A stretch of DNA of 64,000 nt from Shouchella patagoniensis (GCF_002019705.1 NZ_KV917377.1:2602565-2666564); one strand, 5' to 3'. Counted from the stretch's first letter, positions 52,472 through 60,797 are shown. A program made the numbers and translations. The notes: a model not told the origin generated them from the letters alone.

Positions 52472-53040
52472 AACGCTCCGCTCCTGTTTTTTTGATGTTG
52501 TCGGAATTGATTTGGTGTAGATGATGTCTCTTTTTTAAAAACGGTCGTGAAATAGGATGTATTCGGAAATCCAAGGATGTTCCCTATCTGACTAATTGGC
52601 GCATCGGTTTGCACAAGAAGAGCTCTTGCTTTTTGCAGCTTTTTTTTTCGAATATAGACATGCGGAGTCTCGCCTGTAACGTGTTTAAACGTTCGCTGCA
52701 AATGATAAGGACTAGTATGAAAAGCATCACCTAATTGTGCAAGCGTAATTGGCTGACTGTATTGTTGATCAATCCATGCGCACATCTCGTTAACCAATTT
52801 CTCATTAGGTGTTTGACGAAGCTCTGGCTTACATCGTTTGCACGGACGAAAATCCTCTGCAAGTGCATGTTTCACATCTGTAAAAATACGGACATTTTTC
52901 TTATTTGGCACTTTCGACCTGCACGAAGGACGACAAAAGATTTTTGTTGTTTGAACCCCGTAGAAAAAGAGCCGATCAAATGCTGTATCATTCTCTCTTA
53001 TCGCTTCCCAGTACACAACCGGCACTTCATCTGGCGTCAT
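52468..53040 (-). CDS. adaA: AdaA: methylphosphotriester-DNA methyltransferase and activator
   Basis: 190 residues. Zinc/methyl-acceptor domain at about 10-75 with the four cysteines (IFCRPSCRSK and FRPCKRCKPE), then an AraC-type domain (about 95-185) with ITLAQLGDAFHTSPYHLQRTFKHVTGETP and ISQIGNILGFPNTSYFTTVFKKE. Methylated Ada activates the alkylation response genes. First gene of the adaA-adaB operon. alkA is nearby on the other strand. Confidence 0.93.
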   Translation of the reverse strand: MTPDEVPVVYWEAIRENDTAFDRLFFYGVQTTKIFCRPSCRSKVPNKKNVRIFTDVKHALAEDFRPCKRCKPELRQTPNEKLVNEMCAWIDQQYSQPITLAQLGDAFHTSPYHLQRTFKHVTGETPHVYIRKKKLQKARALLVQTDAPISQIGNILGFPNTSYFTTVFKKETSSTPNQFRQHQKNRSGAL

Positions 53041-53376
53041 TGGGCATCACCTCACTCAATTTCGTATCGTTAGTATAAGGGATAGATAGCTGACAAAGCG
53101 GATTTTTTTAATTGATGAGCAAGATTACAAAAGAAAAACTCAAACGTACGAAAACGAGAGAATGAATCGTTAACAAGCGTCACCCTAGCTCTACTAACCT
53201 ATTGACCCTCGCAAATGCTTTTAACTTGATTCTTACTTCTAATTCATCGACTATCCCTTTTCTACAAATCAGCACACTCGTCCATATTCTCGTTCCATCG
53301 GTGAAAACGTACAATCTTACTAGATTCTTCTTACATAGAATATGTTGTACCAAAAAAACTTTTTTGAGGTGATACG

Positions 53377-53553
53377 ATGAACAATTATGGTCAGCGCAAA
53401 TGTTGTGAAGGGTTCCGCGTAAGAGTTTGTCCAGGTTGTCGTTGTAACAAAAAACACGCTTCATCCCCGGCCCCATCCCTTTCTCGTGTTGATGATCGTA
53501 ACAAGGAAACAGAAAACGATGGTCGTAGCATATTAAGGTTGTTTGAGCGTTAG
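53377..53553 (+). CDS. Small cysteine-rich protein
   Basis: 58 residues: MNNYGQRKCCEGFRVRVCPG then CRCNKKH and a charged C-terminal tail ending GRSILRLFER. GAGGTG lies five bases before ATG. Four to five cysteines in CC-x9-C-P-G-C-x-C arrangement suggest a small metal-binding or spore-coat type protein; CATAGAATA about 40 bases upstream could be the -10 of a sporulation sigma factor, but the -35 is not clear. Family not recognised. Confidence 0.5.
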   Translation: MNNYGQRKCCEGFRVRVCPGCRCNKKHASSPAPSLSRVDDRNKETENDGRSILRLFER

Positions 53554-53576
53554 ATGATTAACTTGAAAGACCAGTA

Positions 53577-53600
53577 CAACAAGAACATGATGTTCTTGTG
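53577..53600. repeat. Perfect hairpin ACAAGAACAT-ATGTTCTTGT
   Basis: A 10-bp arm palindrome about 25 bases after the small cysteine-rich gene, with no T run. Possible transcript-stabilising hairpin or regulatory site. Confidence 0.5.
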
Positions 53601-53729
53601 TACGATAACGAGTGCCTATGGACAAGCCTTGTTCTAGTAATCTCCATTCACTAATGACGCTCTACGTTTATAATTAAGATTGTCAATCTATTTTTGTCGT
53701 TAATTTAAGTAATCATAGCGCTTATCTGA

Positions 53730-54548
53730 TTAAGGTAAGAATCCCGTTTCACTGATATAGATTTGATCCGTTGAAAACTGGCTACGCAACCGGCGCACTA
53801 GTTTTTGATACGCATCTGGCTCGTACCATTTTTCCATTCCAATCTCCTTGTGTAACGCATAAATACCAAGCCGTTCCGTTCGTTTGCCTTTACTACCATC
53901 ACCCATATAAAAATCATCGATGCACACTCGATCGACCGTTTCAGATAGGACTTGAGCAAACGCTGGTGAGCTTGGCAAGAGTGGGGCAACGGTTGCTTGC
54001 GTAGCAACGCCCGCTTCACGTAAGCGCACTAACGCTTTCAGTCGACCTGCTATTGGTGGTGCGGAGGGAGAGAAATGCTTACGAATCTCATCAGAATCTG
54101 TTTCAACTGTCATGCTGACACGGACTCTCGGTCCAAGTGTTTGCAACAAGTCAATATCTCTGGTCACGAGAGAACTCCGTGTTTGCACAAATAAAAAATC
54201 AGGTGGGTTTTGCACCATTGCCTTAAGCAACCCCCGTGTCACCTGTTCTTTATGTTCAATCGGCTGATAAGGATCCGTACTTGATGACATAAAAATTGTA
54301 ACCGGGCCCTTTTTCTTTTCGCGCTTTAGCTCTTTTTCAAGGATGCTTTGCGCCCCTTGTTTTACATCAACCCATTCGCCCCAATCTTGATCACGAAAAA
54401 GCTGAACAGGCATCTGTCGTACATAACAGTACGAGCAAGCGAACACACAACCAGTATATGGATTTAAGGAATGACTATAGCCTTTTAAAAAACCGACGCC
54501 TTTATTTAAAAGCGTTTTTGGGTATTTATATAAGAATTCACTTTTCAT
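53730..54548 (-). CDS. Radical SAM protein of the spore photoproduct lyase type
   Basis: 272 residues. The 4Fe-4S cluster motif C-x3-C-x2-C is in NPYTGCVFACSYCYVRQMPVQ, followed by MSSSTDPYQPIEHKEQVTRG, VQTRSSLVTRDIDLLQTLG, and MTVETDSDEIRKHFSPSAPP, typical of the SPL/Rv2578c-like (YgcA-like) family. It lacks the length and cysteine of true SplB (342 residues), so the reaction is unknown. Between ada and alkA; probably DNA- or nucleotide-related (inference). Confidence 0.85.
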   Translation of the reverse strand: MKSEFLYKYPKTLLNKGVGFLKGYSHSLNPYTGCVFACSYCYVRQMPVQLFRDQDWGEWVDVKQGAQSILEKELKREKKKGPVTIFMSSSTDPYQPIEHKEQVTRGLLKAMVQNPPDFLFVQTRSSLVTRDIDLLQTLGPRVRVSMTVETDSDEIRKHFSPSAPPIAGRLKALVRLREAGVATQATVAPLLPSSPAFAQVLSETVDRVCIDDFYMGDGSKGKRTERLGIYALHKEIGMEKWYEPDAYQKLVRRLRSQFSTDQIYISETGFLP

Positions 54549-54637
54549 TGCAGCCTCCTATGTGAAAGAAGTATTCGAACTTTACTACGCTGCACAAATA
54601 GCTGCAAGCGCATTAAAAAGAGGGGAGCATCTTTATT

Positions 54638-55549
54638 ATGAAGTCAACAAAATGGATCAATCATCACCACGCTATTATTCGCACTGATGAGCCCTTTTCG
54701 TTTCAAGCAAACCTTGCTTATTTAAAACGATCAACAAATGAATGTATGTTTTATATAGAAGGGGGATCTGTCATACGGGCAATTGAAGTAGAAGGACAAG
54801 CGTGCCTTATCCGGATAAGCTCTGAAAACGACTCGGATTTATGGGTCCGTTTCTTGCAGCAAGCACCTTTAGACAAAGACATGCGGTACAAAGTCATCAC
54901 TTATGTGTGTGATTGGTTTGATTTATATACGGATCTAAGCCCCTTCTACTCAATGGCAGCGCTAGATCCTTTGCTTCATCAGCCGGTTTCTCACTTTTAT
55001 GGCTTGCGTGTTATGGGCATTCCTGACCTCTACGAAGCTCTTGTTTGGGGCATTCTTGGCCAACAAATCAATCTTAGCTATGCCTATACTCTTAAAAGTC
55101 GCTTTGTTGAACGATTTGGGTCAGCAATTGATTCGGACGGTATCACGTTTTGGTTGTTTCCAAAAGCAGACACCGTGGCGTCCTCATCCATAGAAGAACT
55201 GATGAACCTCGGAATGACTAGGAGAAAAGCCGAATACTTGCTGTCTGTCTCGCAATTACTAACGGATCGTACTCTATCAAAAGAACACCTCGGAAATGAT
55301 TTAAAGACAGCTGAAAAACAACTAACCTCCATTCGTGGTATTGGCCCATGGACGGCTAATTATGTCTTAATGCGGTGCTTGCGTTTTCCTAATGCTTTTC
55401 CAATTGATGACGTGGGATTGCACAATGCGATCAAGTTTATTTATGGCAGTGAACGCAAACCAACCAAAACAGAGATTTGTGAAATAGCAAAGCCTTGGAG
55501 AGGTTTTGAGTCTTATGCAACATTTTATTTGTGGCGGTTGTTGTATTAA
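54638..55549 (+). CDS. alkA: DNA-3-methyladenine glycosylase II
   Basis: 303 residues. N-terminal beta-domain followed by a HhH-GPD domain: EALVWGILGQQINLSYAYTLKSRF, LTSIRGIGPWTANYVLMRCL (helix-hairpin-helix) and FPIDDVGLHNAIKF with the catalytic Asp. Removes 3-methyladenine and other alkylated bases from DNA. AGGGGAG precedes ATG. Next to adaAB and divergent from the SPL-like gene, as in the Bacillus ada-alkA cluster. Confidence 0.93.
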   Translation: MKSTKWINHHHAIIRTDEPFSFQANLAYLKRSTNECMFYIEGGSVIRAIEVEGQACLIRISSENDSDLWVRFLQQAPLDKDMRYKVITYVCDWFDLYTDLSPFYSMAALDPLLHQPVSHFYGLRVMGIPDLYEALVWGILGQQINLSYAYTLKSRFVERFGSAIDSDGITFWLFPKADTVASSSIEELMNLGMTRRKAEYLLSVSQLLTDRTLSKEHLGNDLKTAEKQLTSIRGIGPWTANYVLMRCLRFPNAFPIDDVGLHNAIKFIYGSERKPTKTEICEIAKPWRGFESYATFYLWRLLY

Positions 55550-55681
55550 TTATAAACGTTAACTAGATCGGTTTAAAACGATACGGGCATCAAGTACCCT
55601 GAATCGATAGACGTTCATGTTCAAGTACTTGAGAAAAATAGAGTCCTTTAACAAGCGCATGTGATTCCTACAGGGCCCAAT

Positions 55682-55854
55682 TGGAGTTTGCATTTAATGA
55701 GAGAGTTCAAGTATAGACCAGTTAAAAAGCTGGAGATTTGTGATCCCAATGTGTAGATTCTGTCCTTAAGGCGGAGAATTCGAAGCCAAAAGTGGAGATT
55801 TTTCGCTTTAGCGTGGAGATTTGAGCCAATTTGGTGGAGATTCAATTTGGGATG
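55682..55854 (+). repeat. Short tandem array of 20/21-bp units with TGGAGATT core
   Basis: Six clear units from 55731: TGGAGATTTGTGATCCCAAT(G), TGTAGATTCTGTCCTTAAGG, CGGAGAATTCGAAGCCAAAA(G), TGGAGATTTTTCGCTTTAGC(G), TGGAGATTTGAGCCAATTTG(G) and TGGAGATTCAATTTGGGATG, lengths 21, 20, 21, 21, 21, 20. The first ten bases are conserved, the last ten or eleven variable. Two more degenerate units may start at 55682. The array lies between alkA and a terminator, so it is in the alkA 3' untranslated region. Confidence 0.75.
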
Positions 55855-55868
55855 TAGCATTTTGACGT

Positions 55869-55902
55869 TAAGCACCTACTCAACCTGGCAGGTGCTTCCT
55901 TT
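55869..55902 (+). terminator. Terminator after alkA and the 20/21-bp array
   Basis: AAGCACCT/AGGTGCTT stem, loop of 12 bases, then CCTTTTTTA. It would end a transcript that contains alkA and the array. Confidence 0.85.
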
Positions 55903-56265
55903 TTTATCCGTTTAAAAAACTGAGCACTATAATACGTTGACATAATCCAAGGAAGAGGGTCCAAAATCTGATAAAAAATCACTCCCCTCTAAAAAAGTTG
56001 TTGTTGTTGTATAGAACTCTGCACCTTTAGGCAGGCTGTTTATTCTGCACCGGCCAAGGTTTGCTAAGTGGGGTTCTCAAACGTTCGAACAGGAACGAGT
56101 TATCATATGCGCTCCGCACAAGATAAAGAGGATATAACCAGATGATGCGACCGGTATTGCTACATAAACAACCCCAAGCTCCGCAAGCGTTTTCGAACGA
56201 CACCACACATAAATTGCTGCGTTCATGAGACACTGTTTTTTCCCCTCTTAACTACGATTGTTTCC
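55903..56265. other. Intergenic, no gene supported
   Basis: About 360 bases without a convincing open frame or homology. A 68-codon frame on the minus strand (56027-56233) has no ribosome site and an unlikely composition. Contains four TTG repeats near 55999. Confidence 0.4.
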
Positions 56266-57090
56266 CTAATTTTCCTCCGATAAAAAAGAAGCACGGAGTT
56301 GATTGCTTTCCGTATCTTGCCCAGTCCCATACTTCCGATATAAGACGTCGGGATGAATGCGATAACAATGGCTTTTTTTTACCGTTTTAACTTGAATAAT
56401 TCTTTTTTCCGAAAGGCTTTTCATCCTTTTCGTTACACTTTTAAAATCACATTTAAGCTCTTTTGCTAAATCATTTCGGCTAAATGGCCGAAGTTCGCTT
56501 CCTTCAAACTCATCTGGATTAACGACAATCAGGTTGGTTTTGAAATGAACAAAAGGTAGTAGTTTATAGAGGAATCCGGCTTCTGTTAACGTGAGCACAT
56601 TTATGAATTTAAATGAAGTATCCGTTAACGCCAGTTTTGTGAATTTCTGCTTGCGTAGTTTTCCACGACAGTGGAACGCTTCATTCATGCTGTAGGTTAA
56701 ATAACGTCCTTCACGCTCGGAAATAAGAAGATCAACCGCTTCTAGCCTCTTCAAAATTTCAGCCGTTCGATTTTGACTTCGATTAAACAAGTGTTGGCAA
56801 TGGTATTGTGTTAAATACGTACCACGACAGTAATAAAGCTTGCCTTTTTTGTCTATCCGCATCTTCATAATCAAGTGTAATAACGCGCCCGCCTCCGTTA
56901 ATGATAGCTTGTCCATTTTCTCGCGAATTGGCGCGTGATAACAGGCAACGAATGGAGCGTGAGTCGCTCTTCTCATCTCTTTGAGTTTATAAATCCGTGC
57001 CCATGCTTCTTGTTGTTTAACCGTCCTGTAACTTGCGACTTCCGAAATGACTTCTCCCGTCTCGGCATCTACAAGGTACACTTGCTTCAT
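56266..57090 (-). CDS. Protein with two winged-helix domains, function unknown
   Basis: 274 residues, basic. Two similar segments are visible, DKLSLTEAGALLHLIMKMRID...TYLTQYHCQHLFNRSQNRTAEILKRLEAVDLL and NVLTLTEAGFLYKLLPFVHFKTNLIVVNPDEFEG...FSRNDLAKELKCDFKSVTKRMKSLSEKRII, each ending in a helix-turn-helix. The duplication is reminiscent of plasmid or phage replication initiators and of MarR-like regulators. The N-terminus (QVYLVDAETGEVISE) is unusual. No mobile element genes adjoin. AAGGGGG precedes ATG. Confidence 0.7.
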   Translation of the reverse strand: MKQVYLVDAETGEVISEVASYRTVKQQEAWARIYKLKEMRRATHAPFVACYHAPIREKMDKLSLTEAGALLHLIMKMRIDKKGKLYYCRGTYLTQYHCQHLFNRSQNRTAEILKRLEAVDLLISEREGRYLTYSMNEAFHCRGKLRKQKFTKLALTDTSFKFINVLTLTEAGFLYKLLPFVHFKTNLIVVNPDEFEGSELRPFSRNDLAKELKCDFKSVTKRMKSLSEKRIIQVKTVKKSHCYRIHPDVLYRKYGTGQDTESNQLRASFLSEEN

Positions 57091-57216
57091 AAAAATAACC
57101 CCCTTATAATTTATAATATTCTGTTATCTAAAGAATAAACGAATCCTTTTTAAAAAGAAATCGTTTTTACTCGTCGATTAGATAAACACCCATACCTTTT
57201 AGTAGCAAGAGTATTT

Positions 57217-57384
57217 TTACTTCCTTGCCTTTGATTTATTCCAGTCAACAAGTGCACCAAGCAACGTCCCGATAACGATATACACAGCTAACTGATTCGT
57301 CATCATACCAAAGATAACGCCTAAACAAAGACCAAGCAAAAGAGCCGATCCTACTCTCCGTTTTCTCGGTTGATTTTTAGTCAT
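57217..57384 (-). CDS. Small glycine-rich membrane protein
   Basis: 55 residues from ATG 57384 (AGAGGA five bases upstream); the open frame continues to 57426. Basic N-terminus MTKNQPRKRRVGS, then one or two membrane helices (ALLLGLCLGVIFGMMTN and LAVYIVIGTLLGALV), then WNKSKARK. Glycine zipper-like spacing. Family not recognised; similar small proteins occur in many Bacillus genomes. Confidence 0.65.
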   Translation of the reverse strand: MTKNQPRKRRVGSALLLGLCLGVIFGMMTNQLAVYIVIGTLLGALVDWNKSKARK

Positions 57385-57479
57385 AATAATCCTCTGCTTT
57401 CTTTTTATGTATTTGCATACACGCACAACTTCCTACACAACCTAGTTGTATGCCTGCTTAAAAAAGGAGTTTTTAGACG

Positions 57480-57746
57480 ATGACAAAAGACGAATTACTC
57501 ATCTATGTACGGAGAAAGCTAATTCTTGAAAACATCCGAGACACAACCCAATTATACCGCGAAGCCGAATCTGATGGCATTAATCCATCAGAAGTTGAAG
57601 AATTGCTTATTGACTTTTATTACAACGATTTAATGGACCTGTCCCCAATTAAAGATTCTGCGACAAGTAATCGCATCATTGATGTACATGTACATAAATT
57701 TGAATCGATGTATAGAGATCAAACAGATACTGACGAAACATATTAA
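57480..57746 (+). CDS. Small acidic protein of unknown function
   Basis: 88 residues, acidic, helical: TKDELLIYVRRKLILENIRD, QLYREAESDGINPSEVEELLIDFYYNDLMDL. AAGGAG lies about ten bases before ATG. Possibly a DNA-binding or partner-binding helical protein, but no family recognised. Followed by its own terminator. Confidence 0.65.
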   Translation: MTKDELLIYVRRKLILENIRDTTQLYREAESDGINPSEVEELLIDFYYNDLMDLSPIKDSATSNRIIDVHVHKFESMYRDQTDTDETY

Positions 57747-57794
57747 CGATAGCGCAAAATAAAATCAATCAAGACGTTTTTCCGAAAAAAGAAA

Positions 57795-57826
57795 GGTCGC
57801 AGTCACTTTGACTGCGAACCTCTTTA
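57795..57826 (+). terminator. Terminator of the small acidic protein gene
   Basis: GGT-CGCAGTCA / TGACTGCG-AACC stem followed by TCTTTATT. Confidence 0.65.
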
Positions 57827-57917
57827 TTCTCTCCTCATTTTTATTATAATCGTTCTTCCTATGCAATTCTTTAAGTTACTATACTTAAATAAAGATGATT
57901 GCAAACAAGAGTAAGAC

Positions 57918-58166
57918 TTATACAAGGATACTCCATAACAACATCGTTACGGATATCGTTACGACGCCTTGCAGCAACGTTGCCATTGTTTGCGCTTTAT
58001 ACGCATCGATTACTTCCATCCCACTAAATTCAGTCACAACCCAGAAATAGCTATCATTTACATGACTGACGGTCATCGCTCCCGCTCAATCGCCATCACA
58101 ACAAGAGCAAGTGGAATCGCTCCTTCAATGCCCATAAAGAGCAGCTTCGTTGCCGCTCTTCTTAAC
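57918..58166 (-). pseudogene. gntP: Gluconate permease (GntP) C-terminal remnant
   Basis: On the minus strand the last 75 codons of a GntP-type gluconate:H+ symporter: MGIEGAIPLALVVMAI, then one missing G, then AMTVSHVNDSYFWVVTEFSG and ATLLQGVVTISVTMLLW to the stop at 57918-57920. SHVNDSGFW is diagnostic for GntP. The upstream 370 or so codons are missing and the remaining part has a one-base deletion at about 58088. The next gene (58167) reads into its edge. Confidence 0.8.
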
Positions 58167-58760
58167 TCACGAACCACCGACATTTAACAGTGGGCTTGGA
58201 GAATACCTACTGGATAAATCGTTTATAAACAGATCAATTTCCCGAAAAAGCTTTGTTTCAATTTGCTCCCGCTTCTCCTTTGCTTCCTCTTCTGAAAGAA
58301 AATAATGCGTATTCGCCGCCTGACACCATAGGGGTAACATTGTTAAAATGTCACCAGCCCGATGCCAATAATCAGCGTCATAATGGTTAAATGGGATTTC
58401 AAGCGAAACGGTTTCTTGTTTCTCATTCCGTATATACCATTTCTTATTTGAATAGCGCAAAGAGATGTCGTCTTCCTCGAAATAAAGAGAGACCTTTTTC
58501 TGATCAACTTCAAACTGAGTACGAGTCCCCATCAAGTTGTAGTTCCGTTTCAACTCATCGATTCCCGTACCTGCACGACTCAATTCTTTTCGAATGGCTT
58601 TAAAAGACGCAATAAGCAAATCTTTATGCTCATCATTCTCGACAAGCTCTTTTTCCACTTTGCGTGTCTTCTGCTTTCTACGCAGAGGGGGGTGAATCGC
58701 ATATCTATAAACAAAGGCGAGAACGACAATAATCGCAAGCACCCAAATAAGTTCAGTCAT
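58167..58760 (-). CDS. Membrane-anchored protein of unknown function
   Basis: 197 residues from ATG 58760 (GGAG nine bases upstream). One N-terminal membrane helix (ELIWVLAIIVVLAFVYRYAI), a basic stretch (LRRKQKTRKVEKEL), and a soluble domain with KVSLYFEEDDISLRYSNKKWYIRN and HYDADYWHRAGDILTMLPLW. Cytoplasmic or surface orientation unclear. Its last codons (NVGGS) read into the edge of the gntP remnant, so the native C-terminus may have been replaced. No family recognised. Confidence 0.6.
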   Translation of the reverse strand: MTELIWVLAIIVVLAFVYRYAIHPPLRRKQKTRKVEKELVENDEHKDLLIASFKAIRKELSRAGTGIDELKRNYNLMGTRTQFEVDQKKVSLYFEEDDISLRYSNKKWYIRNEKQETVSLEIPFNHYDADYWHRAGDILTMLPLWCQAANTHYFLSEEEAKEKREQIETKLFREIDLFINDLSSRYSPSPLLNVGGS

Positions 58761-58985
58761 AAGAGTCAACTCCAGTACGAACCAATTAGCGACTTCTGCA
58801 CTAATCATGCAGAACGCCCCCTCATTATAAACGCATGTTGTTTGAATTAAAAGTCACGACTAGCTACCTAATTCTGTCTACCAATCTCCATTCATTCGCA
58901 GTCTGTTTTTTAAAAATGTTTTAACCATTGTATACACGGTTCACTTAAACATTAGTGGTAGCCAAAAGTCATTGCCATTCATTTC

Positions 58986-59300
58986 TTACCTTCTATCAAC
59001 ACGTGCTCTACTTTCGATTGTCGGGCTTTTCAACTTGCTCATTTTAAAACTGTTTGTGATTACCCGTTTAATACGGCTTCCAAGCTCCTCCGCTTGCTGA
59101 TCTTCTATCGCATGCTTAAAAACCAAATCAACAGAAAAATCCGCTTTGCTTGTTGAGACTGGATATAAGACAAGCTCCTCCCCCGTCACAAGTGCATTTG
59201 ATAGCGAGCTAACGTTAAGCAGCATTGTTTGCAACATTGCTCGTTCACGATCTGTATACGATTCATTTACGAAGATCTCAATACGTATTAGTCGAACCAT
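58986..59300 (-). CDS. Small protein of unknown function
   Basis: 104 residues from ATG 59300 (TGGAGG five bases upstream); the frame is open to 59312 (GTG). Pattern VRLIRIEIFVNESYTDRERAML then LVTGEELVLYPVSTSKADFSVDLVFKHAIED and a Lys/Arg-rich end (RIKRVITNSFKMSKLK). It looks like a ferredoxin-like alpha/beta domain. No family recognised; adjacent genes give no clue. Confidence 0.55.
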   Translation of the reverse strand: MVRLIRIEIFVNESYTDRERAMLQTMLLNVSSLSNALVTGEELVLYPVSTSKADFSVDLVFKHAIEDQQAEELGSRIKRVITNSFKMSKLKSPTIESRARVDRR

Positions 59301-59511
59301 TTCGTCCTCCACTTTACTGTTCCATTTTTACCCCCTAGCTTTTCCGCAAAAGAAACAAAATAACCCCTATCGATACAACCGTGCTGATTACATTTACAAG
59401 TAAACAATTAGTTTATTTCCACGGTATTGGGAAATATGCAGAAAAGATTCCAAAATTTTTAAATGAATAGTATGATTATTCCTATAAATACATAGATATG
59501 GGAGTGACATT

Positions 59512-60607
59512 ATGATTCATGCAGTTCGTCCTGAACTAGTTGGAGCTAAAATTGTAGAGTGGCATAGTTGTATCGTCTCAAAATCATTTGAACAGGCGAT
59601 TCTATTATAAAGAAGAAGTTCAACAGCAAATTAATACGATGGCGAAAGACGACAAAATTATGGCTTATTTTTCATTGGTTGAATTTAAACATAATCTGTT
59701 AGTCAGTCGGTATAACAAGAATGAGAGTGATTTCAGCTTAGAACATGTTGAACAAGCAACAGAGATTTATAACATGTTAAAATACCTTTATTATTTTGTG
59801 AGTGGTCAAAACGAGTACGTTCAAGAACGCTATAGGTCTGCAGTTAAAATGTTTCGAAAAGCCGAACGGTTACTAGAGTACGTTAATGACGAAGCTGAAG
59901 AAGCCGAATTTTATTTGTATACGGGCTTAGTTTATTATCGTCTTAATCAATATTTAGTTGCTTCCTCCTATATGGAGCAAGCGGAAGTAAGTTTTAAAAA
60001 AATAAATTATAAAGAGCAGGAAGTTAATTATCAGATTATTACTGCATCTATTTTTCAAGAGCTACACAACGCTAAAAAAGGGGAAGAAATTTTAAAAGAT
60101 GCTTTGATAACTGCAGAGCCATTCCCTATCGTTTATTCATTAGTACTGCGCTCATTAGGGTTAAACAAACAGAGCCTAAAAAAATTTACTGAAGCAGAAA
60201 TGTATTTTAGAAAAGCGCTTGATGTAACACAACATGAAGATACTGTATTTGGTGCAAAAACAAGATATAACTTGTGTAACTCATTGTTTAATCAAGGAAA
60301 GTACGAAGAGGCAGTTAAAAACTTTCAATTAGCTAAAACAGGTGCTATTTATTATAAAAACAATGAATATACTGCTCGTTGCCTATTTACAGAAGGGTTA
60401 CATATTAATAACGATTACAAACTAGTCGATACAGCCATTGAACTTCTTAAAACAGACGGAATGGATTTTGAAGTGGCTGAGCTATCAGAGGAAGCAGCAC
60501 GTGTTGCTGAAGATGCAGGAGAAACAGCTTTGGCGTTGAAGTATATGAAAGTTGCGCATAAAGCACGACTCTATCAAAATTCTTTAGGAGATAATCAAAT
60601 TGTTTAA
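59512..60607 (+). pseudogene. rap: Rap-family (TPR) response-regulator phosphatase, N-terminal frameshift
   Basis: The proper start is ATG 59512 (GGGAG seven bases upstream) giving MIHAVRPELVGAKIVEWHSC, the typical Rap N-terminus, but that frame stops at 59610. The rest (NRRFYYKEEVQQQINTMAKDDKIMAYFSLVEFKHN, six or seven TPR-like repeats, ending LYQNSLGDNQIV at 60607) is in the +1 frame. One extra base near 59600 explains it. Rap proteins dephosphorylate Spo0F or block ComA/DegU. Repaired, the protein has about 365 residues, normal for Rap. The downstream phr is intact. A TTG at 59588 could start a shorter protein but has no ribosome site. Confidence 0.85.
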
Positions 60608-60728
60608 GCACTTTTTCTTATTATCATTGGTAGCCGTTTCCTTTTCTACCGGGTTTTCTGATTTTATCGATTACAGTAGCGGTAATGACGTTCTTATTCA
60701 AGCTCGTGATAAAGCAGATATTTCTTAA
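60600..60728 (+). CDS. phr: Phr-type signalling peptide precursor
   Basis: 42 residues, TTG start overlapping the rap stop, with TAGGAG nine bases upstream. Short basic start (MFKHF), hydrophobic export segment (FLLSLVAVSFSTGF), then SDFIDYSSGNDVLIQARDKA and DIS. Phr peptides are secreted, cut to a penta- or hexapeptide, reimported and inhibit their Rap. ARDKA has the usual basic second residue (compare PhrA ARNQT) but lies four residues from the end, so the mature peptide is uncertain. Classic rap-phr overlap. Confidence 0.8.
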   Translation: MFKHFFLLSLVAVSFSTGFSDFIDYSSGNDVLIQARDKADIS

Positions 60729-60748
60729 ACCTATAGCTTTTAATAAAA

Positions 60749-60797
60749 AACAACGGTTCCATTTTCGTTTATAACAAAGATGGAACCGTTGTTTTTT
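60749..60797 (+). terminator. Terminator of the rap-phr operon
   Basis: AACAACGGTTCCAT/ATGGAACCGTTGTT perfect stem, loop of about 17 bases, followed by six Ts. Confidence 0.92.

Noticed and set aside
53180-53476. 98-codon frame on the minus strand
   Set aside because: It overlaps the small cysteine-rich gene on the + strand, which has a good ribosome site; the minus frame lacks one.
55682-55854. CRISPR array
   Set aside because: The conserved part is only about ten bases, the variable part ten or eleven, with no leader and no cas genes in the window.
56027-56233. 68-codon frame on the minus strand
   Set aside because: No ribosome site, odd composition with many Cys and Trp, no recognisable fold.
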